Shown in pieces: positions 57,199 through 64,000 of a stretch of 64,000 bases of DNA. A program made the translations under genes and the position numbers. This stretch comes from Vibrio lentus. Lineage in GTDB: Bacteria; Pseudomonadota; Gammaproteobacteria; Enterobacterales; Vibrionaceae. The stretch covers positions 186,001-250,000 of the forward strand of contig NZ_JAUFQE010000002.1 in assembly GCF_030409755.1 (NCBI RefSeq). Direction: 5' to 3'. The notes under the pieces were generated by a model. The model was not told where the DNA came from. It saw nothing but the letters and a program-made list of their open reading frames with translations, and made no database searches. Within the stretch, counting starts at the first letter, position 1. Each line of letters opens with the position of its first letter.

Positions 57199-58981
57199 GG
57201 TGCTTGCTCAATGTCCAAAAATTAAAAAAGTTGTACCACTGAAGCGGTGCTTTCAGTGTGTAGTGCTCAAGTCGATTTGCGTATTTTTGCACGACTTGCT
57301 GTAAAGATTGTTCGCGAGTCTTTCTTGGTAGTTCTATCTTGTCGCTAAAATGCTCGAAATAGACATCAAAATGCGGCTTAGATTGTGAGTCGTCACGTAG
57401 CCCAAATAATAGGAAGACTGGCGCTTTGAGAACCGAGGCTAACATAAATGGCCCTTGAGGGAAGGGGGCTTCCTTACCCAAGAACTCAGCCCATACTGAA
57501 CGGCTCTCTTTGCTGGTGGAAGTTCTATCGCCAACAATCACAATCCACTCGCCTTGCTCCAACTTCTGTTGCAACAATATGGCGGTATCAGGGCCCATTG
57601 AAGTTACTTGAATCAGGTTTAAATCAGACTGCGGGTTGACCGCTTTCATCACTGAATTAAAACGTTCAGCGTGCTCTGTGAACACCAGCGCATTGATTTT
57701 GATGTTCGAGTGTCTGCGACCTAAAGCGCGGCACAGTTCGATATTGCCAAGATGAGATCCTAGAATCAGTACACCTTGTTGGTTTTCCACCATGCTTTCG
57801 AATTGGTCTTGGCCATGAATCGTCAGGTTATCTACCGAGAAATCGCCTTTCCATGCCGCTAACTTGTCTAGCATGGTATGGCCAAACGAAAGAAGATGGT
57901 TATAGCTGGTTAATTCAGCGGGTAACTCAATATTCTGTTGTTCAGCGTATGCCTTAAGCTGAAATAGGTACTGTTCTGAGGCGTTTCGTGCGCGCTTACC
58001 CGTTAGGTGGTAGTAACGCATCACACCGCGCAAAATAAGATTAAATACGCCTCGGCCTAACAAGGTATAAACAGTCAATAACAGTTTGATGCCGAGCACG
58101 GTTCCGCGTTCTTGAGTGCGAGACCAATGGGGTTGTTCTGACTCGTTTTTGTTGGATTCGGCCAAGGAACCTTGGTTTTGCCCACTTTTAGCAGAATCGG
58201 ATTTGAAATGGCGAGCAATCAATTTTGGTGCTCTCGGCAGCATGCCAAAGAACAGTCTCGTGTGCATCCAGCTGATTTTTACGTTATCCCACAGCGCATC
58301 GAAATGAGATATGCCGTTTTCAGGATAGATGACTCGCGTTTCAACGAAGTCGATGTCACAGCCTTCCCAATACAGGCGAACCAAAATCTCGATATCGAAG
58401 TCCATTCGAGACCCAACATCGTATTTATTCAGTACGGTTTGCGTCTTATCGATTGGATACGCTCTGAAGCCACACATGCTGTCTTTAATCGATAGAGATA
58501 GAGTTTCTATCCATACCCAGATGTGCGTCGCGTAGCGCCCGTAGAGCCTTGCTTTAGGCACGCTCTCGTCGTAGACAGGCTGACCTGATATCAGGCGTTG
58601 TGGCTTAGTTTGCGAAGCTTGGATTAACGCGGGTAGTGCTTCAAGGTCATGTTGTCCGTCAGCATCAATTTGAATGGCGTGGCTAAAGCCGAGCTGTTGC
58701 GCTTTTTTGATACCGGCCTTTACTGCGCCCCCTTTGCCTTGGTTTTGCTCGAGCGTCACCAAAGTCACATTTGGGCTTTCCGCAAGCGGAGTCAGAAACT
58801 GTTTGGTCGCGAGTTCACTGCCATCATCAACAATAATAATCGGAAGTTCGAAATTAAGAAGTGATGAGACCACCGAGGGCATGGTTGCACCGTGGTTAAA
58901 GCACGGGATTAGGAAGCAAGCTTTGTAGCTGCTTTCTTTTAGATTTTGTTGAGAAACAGCCTCGATGGGAGCGCTATTCAC
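57176..58981 (-). CDS. apeJ: GT2 glycosyltransferase-acyltransferase fusion, ApeJ-like
   Basis: A 601-residue two-domain protein. Residues 20-250 are a GT2 glycosyltransferase (DDGS 52-55, DADGQHD 106-112, SMCGFRAYP). Residues about 295-590 are an LpxL/HtrB-type acyltransferase with H410 and E415 in SHLGNIELCR. A charged, low-complexity linker lies at 260-292. In APE systems this fusion is thought to modify the lipid carrier of the polyene. Overlaps apeI-like by 8 bp. Confidence 0.9.
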   Translation of the reverse strand: MNSAPIEAVSQQNLKESSYKACFLIPCFNHGATMPSVVSSLLNFELPIIIVDDGSELATKQFLTPLAESPNVTLVTLEQNQGKGGAVKAGIKKAQQLGFSHAIQIDADGQHDLEALPALIQASQTKPQRLISGQPVYDESVPKARLYGRYATHIWVWIETLSLSIKDSMCGFRAYPIDKTQTVLNKYDVGSRMDFDIEILVRLYWEGCDIDFVETRVIYPENGISHFDALWDNVKISWMHTRLFFGMLPRAPKLIARHFKSDSAKSGQNQGSLAESNKNESEQPHWSRTQERGTVLGIKLLLTVYTLLGRGVFNLILRGVMRYYHLTGKRARNASEQYLFQLKAYAEQQNIELPAELTSYNHLLSFGHTMLDKLAAWKGDFSVDNLTIHGQDQFESMVENQQGVLILGSHLGNIELCRALGRRHSNIKINALVFTEHAERFNSVMKAVNPQSDLNLIQVTSMGPDTAILLQQKLEQGEWIVIVGDRTSTSKESRSVWAEFLGKEAPFPQGPFMLASVLKAPVFLLFGLRDDSQSKPHFDVYFEHFSDKIELPRKTREQSLQQVVQKYANRLEHYTLKAPLQWYNFFNFWTLSKHHDEKESK

Positions 58982-59336
58982 TTTTCTCTCCCAGCTTCAT
59001 TTTGCCTGAAGAGTGGGTCTGTTCACCGTTGTTTGAGGTGTAACTAAAGCTCAGTTTGTCTTTGTCAGCGTCCCACTTTAATGACAACTGAATAGTCGAG
59101 TCTGGCAGGATCGGTTCTTGGAATTTGATGACTTCCATGCCTTTAAAGAAACCAGGGACACTCAGTTCTTGGACTGCGTAGTGAAGTGCCCAATCAATCT
59201 GTGTAACACCCGGAAGAATAGGGAAGCTCTTGAAATGCCCCTTAAAATCGGTGATGTCTCCAGTAATATGGAGTGTCAGGGTCGATTCTTTCTCTGCAGT
59301 GTCAACAGCAATGACGTTTGGTTTTCTCTTATCCAT
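58974..59336 (-). CDS. apeI: FabZ-like hotdog dehydratase, ApeI-like
   Basis: A 120-residue hotdog protein with GHFKSFPILPGVTQIDWA: His34 and Asp48 hold the places of the FabZ catalytic pair (usually Glu for the second). Published APE work assigns ApeI as dehydratase that needs ApeP as partner. It lies 89 bp after the AMP-ligase gene, one of the wider gaps in the operon. Confidence 0.85.
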   Translation of the reverse strand: MDKRKPNVIAVDTAEKESTLTLHITGDITDFKGHFKSFPILPGVTQIDWALHYAVQELSVPGFFKGMEVIKFQEPILPDSTIQLSLKWDADKDKLSFSYTSNNGEQTHSSGKMKLGEKSE

Positions 59337-59425
59337 AGCGTGTGCTTAGAATCCTTGGGCTGAAAATGGGTGTTCTGACAAAAATATAAAAAGATAATCT
59401 CAGTGTAAAATACGATCAGCGGTTT

Positions 59426-60808
59426 CTATGATTTTATTAGCTGTTCTATGTGAGATGTTAATCGCTTACCTTGGCTGTTGAGAGGAATCTCATCAACAAT
59501 GCGATACTTTCTTGGGATAGCGATCGGTTCTAACCATTTTCTAAGTTCTGAACGCAGCATCAACCAGAATTTACCTTTACTCATGGTGGCGAGTTTCGCT
59601 TGGCCTTCCTCTGATAATACCAAAACCGACGCCAAGATTAAGCGCTCCGGTTCTTCAAATGGAATGACGACACATTCACTTATCCAAGGCAGTTGCTCAA
59701 GTCGCTTTTCGACTTCAACCAGTGATACTCGTTTTTCTTCTATCTTGATCACTCGGTCGGTTCGGCCTTTCAATATAAACTGATTATCCGAGACCATTTC
59801 GCACTCATCGGCGGTTTGATACCAGTTATTGTTATCGATGTAGGGCGACAATAACTTAATGCAATTCTCACTGTTGAGACTTGCCTCAATACAGTCAAAA
59901 AGTTGCCAAGGTGTTTGAGCGCTCTCTTGCTGGCGAAATGCGATGCCACCAGTTTCTGTGCTGCCAAAAACCTCGATAGGTAAATGACCAAGCAGATTCC
60001 GAGATTGGTGAGCCGATTCAGTCGGTAATGGGCCACCGGAAGAGAACACACCAGCAAGCTGCGCGGTATTGGTCTCATGTTTTAATCGTTTGAGTAGAGC
60101 TGGGCTGCTGATCAGCACACAGTTTTTATTGGCGTGAGAAAGGATCTGCTCAGGGTACTCAAGGTTGTTTCGAGCAAATGGAACACCAGAGCATAGTGGC
60201 CATAAGATTCTAAACAGCAAACCATAGATATGTTGATGCGAAACCGTGCTGTGAACTCGATTACCTTTGAGTAATTCGCCCCAGTTTCTCTCTAGCTGAG
60301 CAGTTTCTATATCTAGATGTTCTAGTGTTTTATTGATTGCCTTCGGCGTGCCGCTTGAACCTGAAGTAAATAGGGTCAATTGGATTGCTGCTAACTCAAT
60401 GGCGGGAATATTATCGGTTAGAGGCTCGCGTGTTTCGGTGTCCAATAAGGTTTGGATATTGCGAACTTCACTTACTTCCACGGCACCAATCACATCATCG
60501 ACCAACAGACAGTCAAAATGTTCATTCAGCTCGGCAAGCGCACAAGGTTGATAGTTACCTGGCAAAATGATGTGTTTGCGGCTGACTGTGCACGCTAAAA
60601 AGGCCACCGAAAATAGGTAGCTGTCTTGGGTGCAAATCGCGACTCGCTGAAAAGGGGATGAAGATAAAAGGTGTACGAGCCGAGATAAGTCGTCGTTAAA
60701 TGTTTGCCACGTAATCTCGCTATTGTCGTCAAAGCAGACAATAGAATCAGGCGATCTGTTCTGACTGAGAAGTTCAGACAAGGAAGTGTAAGAGACGGTT
60801 TGGGTCAT
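59426..60808 (-). CDS. apeH: AMP-forming acyl-ACP/CoA ligase, ApeH-like
   Basis: A 460-residue ANL-family adenylating enzyme. The P-loop-like motif LFTSGSSGTPKAI covers residues 146-158, FGSTETGG lies near 284 and the C-terminal catalytic lysine fits NSQGKRL near 449. It most likely activates the aromatic acid made by the ammonia-lyase and loads it on an ACP. It lies 6 bp after the membrane protein gene. Confidence 0.88.
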   Translation of the reverse strand: MTQTVSYTSLSELLSQNRSPDSIVCFDDNSEITWQTFNDDLSRLVHLLSSSPFQRVAICTQDSYLFSVAFLACTVSRKHIILPGNYQPCALAELNEHFDCLLVDDVIGAVEVSEVRNIQTLLDTETREPLTDNIPAIELAAIQLTLFTSGSSGTPKAINKTLEHLDIETAQLERNWGELLKGNRVHSTVSHQHIYGLLFRILWPLCSGVPFARNNLEYPEQILSHANKNCVLISSPALLKRLKHETNTAQLAGVFSSGGPLPTESAHQSRNLLGHLPIEVFGSTETGGIAFRQQESAQTPWQLFDCIEASLNSENCIKLLSPYIDNNNWYQTADECEMVSDNQFILKGRTDRVIKIEEKRVSLVEVEKRLEQLPWISECVVIPFEEPERLILASVLVLSEEGQAKLATMSKGKFWLMLRSELRKWLEPIAIPRKYRIVDEIPLNSQGKRLTSHIEQLIKS

Positions 60809-60814
60809 AACAAT

Positions 60815-61372
60815 TTAACTCTGACGAATGCGCTGTCTTACTACCCACTCTCCTGCAAAAAGTAACCCGGCGAACAAATAGCTGAGTAAGCCATTGTATA
60901 GGGTCCATATTTCAAGCGGTTGGAAGCAGGTGTAAAGAGCGATAGAGCCATTGATAACAAAGAACAGGCACCAAACTTTGGTGACTTTTCGTGTGTAATC
61001 AACGCCACTTTGCGGAAGTTCAGGCTCTTGGAGACGAGCAAGACGCTCGATAATTGTTTGAGGTTGCCATAGGCTTGAAGCGAATACAGCCAACATACAA
61101 ACATTAACGATGACGGGATAATAGGTTAACCAGCCATGCTGCTTGAAGGTTAATCCTAGTGCCAGCAGAACAATTCCGGCACTTCCACTGATCCAAGCTA
61201 AGTGTTTTAGCTCTTTGATTTTAGCCTGACCGCCAGTGAAAATGCGGACAGCAAAGATAGCGGCTAAGACGATACCAACGGTTTGTAGGCCAAACTTGTT
61301 GAGTCCAAAGTAAACCGCTATTGGATAAGTGAAAAGTATGATTGCCGACAGTAAAGTCAGCAGAGGACGCAT
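60815..61372 (-). CDS. apeG: membrane protein, ApeG-like (COG4648 type)
   Basis: A 185-residue integral membrane protein with about six hydrophobic segments. The stretch KVWCLFFVINGSIALYTCF near 132-150 is typical of the small membrane proteins in APE and xanthomonadin-like clusters. Its start shares a base with the upstream ACP stop (TAATG), so the two are coupled. Function unknown. Confidence 0.8.
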   Translation of the reverse strand: MRPLLTLLSAIILFTYPIAVYFGLNKFGLQTVGIVLAAIFAVRIFTGGQAKIKELKHLAWISGSAGIVLLALGLTFKQHGWLTYYPVIVNVCMLAVFASSLWQPQTIIERLARLQEPELPQSGVDYTRKVTKVWCLFFVINGSIALYTCFQPLEIWTLYNGLLSYLFAGLLFAGEWVVRQRIRQS

Positions 61373-61629
61373 TATGCGTCCTTCAATAGTTCAACCACAG
61401 ACTCCACAACGTCATTAACGGTGCGTACTGCTTTGAACTCTTCAGGCTTGATCTTCTTACCTGTGACGTTCTGTAAGTGAACGACTAAATCAACGGCATC
61501 AATGCTGTCTAGGTCTAGATCGAGATAAAGGTGTGCTTCAGGAGTGATATCTTCAGCATCAAGCTCAAACAGCTCAATAAGCGCATCTTTAACCTGGTTG
61601 TATACTTCTTGTTGGTTAGCTTGTGTCAT
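61372..61629 (-). CDS. apeF: acyl carrier protein, ApeF-like
   Basis: An 85-residue ACP. The phosphopantetheine serine is Ser42 in LDLDLDSIDAVDL. The protein is acidic, as expected. Having two ACPs suggests separate roles in starter loading and elongation. Confidence 0.92.
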   Translation of the reverse strand: MTQANQQEVYNQVKDALIELFELDAEDITPEAHLYLDLDLDSIDAVDLVVHLQNVTGKKIKPEEFKAVRTVNDVVESVVELLKDA

Positions 61630-61639
61630 AAAGATCTGT

Positions 61640-61900
61640 CTAGTTGTTCGTTTGAGAAGAGATGTAATTCGCTAGATTTTCAACCGACGAGAAGTGCTGT
61701 CGAGTGTTTGAATCATCGGCATCGATAACAATGTTGTACTTTTTCTTGATAGCAAGGCCAAGCTCAAGTGCATCAATAGAATCTAGTCCAAGTCCATCAC
61801 CAAATAGTGGAGCTTCCGTTTCAATTTCATCAATGCTCATGTCTTCAAGGTTCAATGCGTCGATGATCAGTTGTTTCAGTTCGTTGTGTAATGTTTCCAC
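61640..61900 (-). CDS. apeE: acyl carrier protein, ApeE-like
   Basis: An 86-residue ACP with Ser41 in GLGLDSIDALELGLAI as the phosphopantetheine site. It lies 10 bp before the second ACP and 104 bp after the acyltransferase gene, the widest internal gap of the operon, where a second promoter may sit. Confidence 0.92.
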   Translation of the reverse strand: METLHNELKQLIIDALNLEDMSIDEIETEAPLFGDGLGLDSIDALELGLAIKKKYNIVIDADDSNTRQHFSSVENLANYISSQTNN

Positions 61901-62004
61901 TTTGGCCTACTTAATGCTTTATCTAAATGCTGCTTTAAGGGGGCGATTCTACATTATGCGATGTATTTTCGAAATGCTGATATCGCCAGTTGTTTATTGA
62001 TTTG

Positions 62005-62775
62005 CTAAATGTTTTCTTCGGAAGGGAAAATAGTATGTGCAAGATGATGATTAAGGCGTCTTGCTGCCGAAGTTAAGTTATTTGCATTCTCAATAAATGG
62101 TGCGACTTCTATTTTACCTTTCACCGCGATATGAAAAAAGGGTTTCGTAGCAGGAACTTGATACCATTTTTTCTCTTTCGTTAAGAATGTCGGAGAAACC
62201 GTAATATGAATCACGCGTAAATCGGTTTGTGTTCGAGTGGCAATTTGTGCCGCACCACGTTGTAAGGATGGTTCAATTCCCGGCGTTGTGCGAGTGCCTT
62301 CTGGAAAAACCAGCAGGACATTGCCACGTGAAAAGCGTTCTTCACAACGTTCTAAAAGATCGTCAGGTGCTTGATTGGGTATGTAACCCGCCGCTTTAAC
62401 AATCCTCTTCATAAACGGGTTTTCCCATATTGCCGCTTTGACGAGGCAATCACATTGAGGAAGTTGAGAGGCGATTAGCACATAGTCGATTAAGCTCGGA
62501 TGGTTGGCAACGATGATGCAATTACGATCTTCACGTAGCAGTTCGGCACCATCAATTCGATAATCAATCGCACCAGTGAACTTCATGATCTGGCAGAACG
62601 CATTGAATGAGAAGCGAATCAGTCGTTGAGCCTTAAGCTCTCTTTGAATGGTGTTTGATGTGGTGAGCGCGATCGACGGCAAGATCAAAAAGCTGAGAAC
62701 TAAGCCACCTAAACCGAATATGGTGAAGCAAAGCCCTGTCGCGAATACTCGCCAATATTGGTCGACCTTACTCAT
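62005..62775 (-). CDS. apeD: 1-acyl-glycerol-3-phosphate-type acyltransferase, ApeD-like
   Basis: A 256-residue PlsC-family protein with an N-terminal membrane helix (about 11-35), the NHPSLID motif (His92, Asp97) and FPEGTR at 157-162. The ATG at 62775 overlaps the upstream TGA as ATGA and is preferred over an ATG at 62841 that would overlap by 70 bp. It may esterify the polyene carboxylic acid to a lipid anchor. Confidence 0.9.
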   Translation of the reverse strand: MSKVDQYWRVFATGLCFTIFGLGGLVLSFLILPSIALTTSNTIQRELKAQRLIRFSFNAFCQIMKFTGAIDYRIDGAELLREDRNCIIVANHPSLIDYVLIASQLPQCDCLVKAAIWENPFMKRIVKAAGYIPNQAPDDLLERCEERFSRGNVLLVFPEGTRTTPGIEPSLQRGAAQIATRTQTDLRVIHITVSPTFLTKEKKWYQVPATKPFFHIAVKGKIEVAPFIENANNLTSAARRLNHHLAHTIFPSEENI

Positions 62776-63551
62776 TCTTGAGTTCCAGGTTTCGCGTTGT
62801 TTACCCACGACCAAGCTTGGTGTTTGCCTGTAATCGCCCATCGCTGCGTACCCAGTAGAATATGTTGTAGTGTTTGCAGACCTTGCGGTAAATCAGGCAT
62901 TGACCTGTCGTGAGCTATGGGGCTACTAGCTATTGAGTTGCTGGTGGTTGTTCTCGAAATTGAGTATTCATTACCTGCTGTGATCACTAAACCCAGAGCA
63001 TAATCGGCATAGTGCTGAGTTTCGTATTCTTGATAAAGCTCAGGCAGCGGTTGGTCAAAGTCGATGACTAAGACACGATGCGATGGGTATTGGTGAAGGT
63101 AAAGATAAGCTTCAATCAGCGCGTTATGGAAAGTATCTTGCCCCGCGGCGATTGAGGTCAATGGAATCGGTGCTTTTACGGCAATGGTGGTTAGGCCTGC
63201 TGCGGTATTATGTACCGACTGCGAGAACGCCATTGGAGAGGCATCGTCACCTTCTAGTATCGACTGAATCAATGTGGCAGTTCGGTGCAGTTCACCATGT
63301 CGGCTGGCAAAAACCAGATAATCAATCGAGGTGTCTTTTAATAGCGTTAATGCGGTTTGGACGGCAAGCTTACTTTGTTTGCTCATTCGGCGGCGCATCA
63401 TCGGCGGGATAGCTTTAAATTCAGTTGAGCCATCTTGTGGCCAATCTAAATTCTTGCTCCATGTTTGCCATTCGGCATTAGAATTGAGCCCCGCAGAATT
63501 TGCAGACCATTTCTCAATATTAAACGACATTAATTGGGATTGATTTGACAT
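62772..63551 (-). CDS. apeC: ketosynthase-like chain-length factor, ApeC-like
   Basis: A 259-residue protein covering only the N-terminal half of a thiolase/ketosynthase fold, with FSQSVHNTAAGLTTIAVKAPIP (split, about 109-130) where a KS would have its active-site region; no catalytic Cys is seen. Characterised ApeC pairs with the full KS ApeO as a chain-length factor. It is the first gene of the operon. Confidence 0.85.
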   Translation of the reverse strand: MSNQSQLMSFNIEKWSANSAGLNSNAEWQTWSKNLDWPQDGSTEFKAIPPMMRRRMSKQSKLAVQTALTLLKDTSIDYLVFASRHGELHRTATLIQSILEGDDASPMAFSQSVHNTAAGLTTIAVKAPIPLTSIAAGQDTFHNALIEAYLYLHQYPSHRVLVIDFDQPLPELYQEYETQHYADYALGLVITAGNEYSISRTTTSNSIASSPIAHDRSMPDLPQGLQTLQHILLGTQRWAITGKHQAWSWVNNAKPGTQE

Positions 63552-63623
63552 AGAGTATTGATTTGCTTTGGGTCTAACTAAATACTACGCATGCTTATAA
63601 ATAAACACAGATAAGGAATTTAA
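63552..63623. promoter_or_regulatory. 72-bp divergent promoter region of the APE operon
   Basis: Only 72 bp separate the first APE gene (minus) from a lipoprotein gene (plus). Both promoters must fit here or overlap the coding starts. AAGGA lies 6 nt before the plus-strand ATG. No dyad stands out. Confidence 0.5.
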
Positions 63624-64000
63624 ATGAAATTACTAAAAGTAGCGGTTTCAATGTTATTCATATTCGTTCTTGCAGGGTGTGGACGTGTCCAACCTGTAAT
63701 GAATGTTGAGGATACTCCAGTTGCACTTAATCTTCAAAGCAAACAGGTGAAATCAGCTATTTATGAGTCGGCTGAGAATCGAGGCTGGTTGGTTTCAGAA
63801 ATAAAGCCTGGCTTGATCCGTGCGGAACTGTATGTTCGTTCACACCATGCGGTGGTTGAAATTCCTTATAGTGACAAGTTTTACTCTATTCTTTACGTTG
63901 AATCAGAGAATTTGAAGTATGACGATGGTGAAATACACCGTAATTACAACCGTTGGGTTAATAACTTAAACGTTGATATTAAACGTAAGCTTGCACAAAT
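63624..64000 (+). CDS. lipoprotein of unknown family, cut by the window end
   Basis: An open frame from ATG at 63624 runs without a stop to the end of the window (125 full codons). Lipobox VLAGC puts the lipidated cysteine at residue 19. The mature part has RGWLVSEIKPGLIRAELYVR near 55-74 and HHAVVEIPYSDKFYSI near 76-91, a two-stranded pattern seen in small Vibrio outer-membrane lipoproteins. It is divergent from the APE operon and may share its control region. Function unknown. Confidence 0.8.
   Translation, partial: MKLLKVAVSMLFIFVLAGCGRVQPVMNVEDTPVALNLQSKQVKSAIYESAENRGWLVSEIKPGLIRAELYVRSHHAVVEIPYSDKFYSILYVESENLKYDDGEIHRNYNRWVNNLNVDIKRKLAQ

Noticed and set aside
62776..62841. Longer start for the acyltransferase gene
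   Set aside because: It would overlap the preceding gene by 70 bp, while ATG 62775 makes an ATGA junction.
62772..63551. Truncated pseudogene of a ketosynthase
   Set aside because: Half-length, Cys-less KS-like proteins are the normal form of ApeC in this cluster type.

Overview
The window reads as a contiguous chromosomal segment of a Vibrio, most like the Splendidus clade. This is judged from protein resemblance, codon use and Vibrio-style dispersed palindromic repeats, not from a database search. Most of it is conserved gammaproteobacterial housekeeping DNA. Two accessory loci stand out: a curli locus and a complete aryl polyene (APE) locus.

Layout. 1-9.7 kb (minus strand): lptE (cut by the window start), leuS, the divergent ybeL-like zinc-ribbon gene, the ybeZ-ybeY-corC-lnt operon and miaB. 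10-12.3 kb: ubiF, then a convergent beta-propeller lactonase (pgl). 12.5-15.0 kb: 19 tRNA genes on the minus strand (9 Leu-UAG, 6 Gln-UUG, 4 Met-CAU) behind one stringent-type promoter, with a strikingly regular nested duplication. 15.3-19.8 kb: ychF/pth and lolB-ispE-prs. 20.0-25.5 kb: hemA-prfA-prmC, sirB2, sirB1, kdsA. 26-30.6 kb: nutA, ybaK, rluF with a long disordered tail, smrA and a 46-codon membrane peptide gene.

30.8-36.2 kb: tRNA-Pro followed by three decayed copies of its 3' end and terminator, and then curli genes. These lie as csgB-csgA-csgC-like-csgD on the minus strand, divergent from csgE-csgF-csgG on the plus strand. CsgG is the outer-membrane pore, CsgE and CsgF are its accessory factors, CsgA and CsgB are the fibre subunits and CsgD is the LuxR-type activator. 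The major subunit is unusually long and acidic.

36.2-47.3 kb: an unrecognised exported protein, a TraB/GumN-like protein, a lipoprotein chitobiase (GH20), a KdgM-type porin, copA with a textbook CueR promoter and an overlapping DUF411 gene, and gltX.

47.3-63.6 kb: one minus-strand APE operon of about 18 genes with overlapping or tightly spaced ends. It holds two acyl carrier proteins, two ketosynthases plus a ketosynthase-like partner, a ketoreductase, two hotdog dehydratases, a thioesterase, an acyl-activating ligase, two acyltransferase functions (one fused to a GT2 glycosyltransferase), a LolA-like chaperone, an MMPL exporter, lipoproteins, and a histidine/tyrosine ammonia-lyase homologue that probably supplies the aryl starter. 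No methyltransferase is present inside it. A divergent lipoprotein gene runs off the right end.

Nothing here is a clearly unknown defence or mobile system. The best candidates for new biology are the ammonia-lyase-containing APE operon, the divergent curlin, the decayed tRNA-Pro series and the tRNA amplification.
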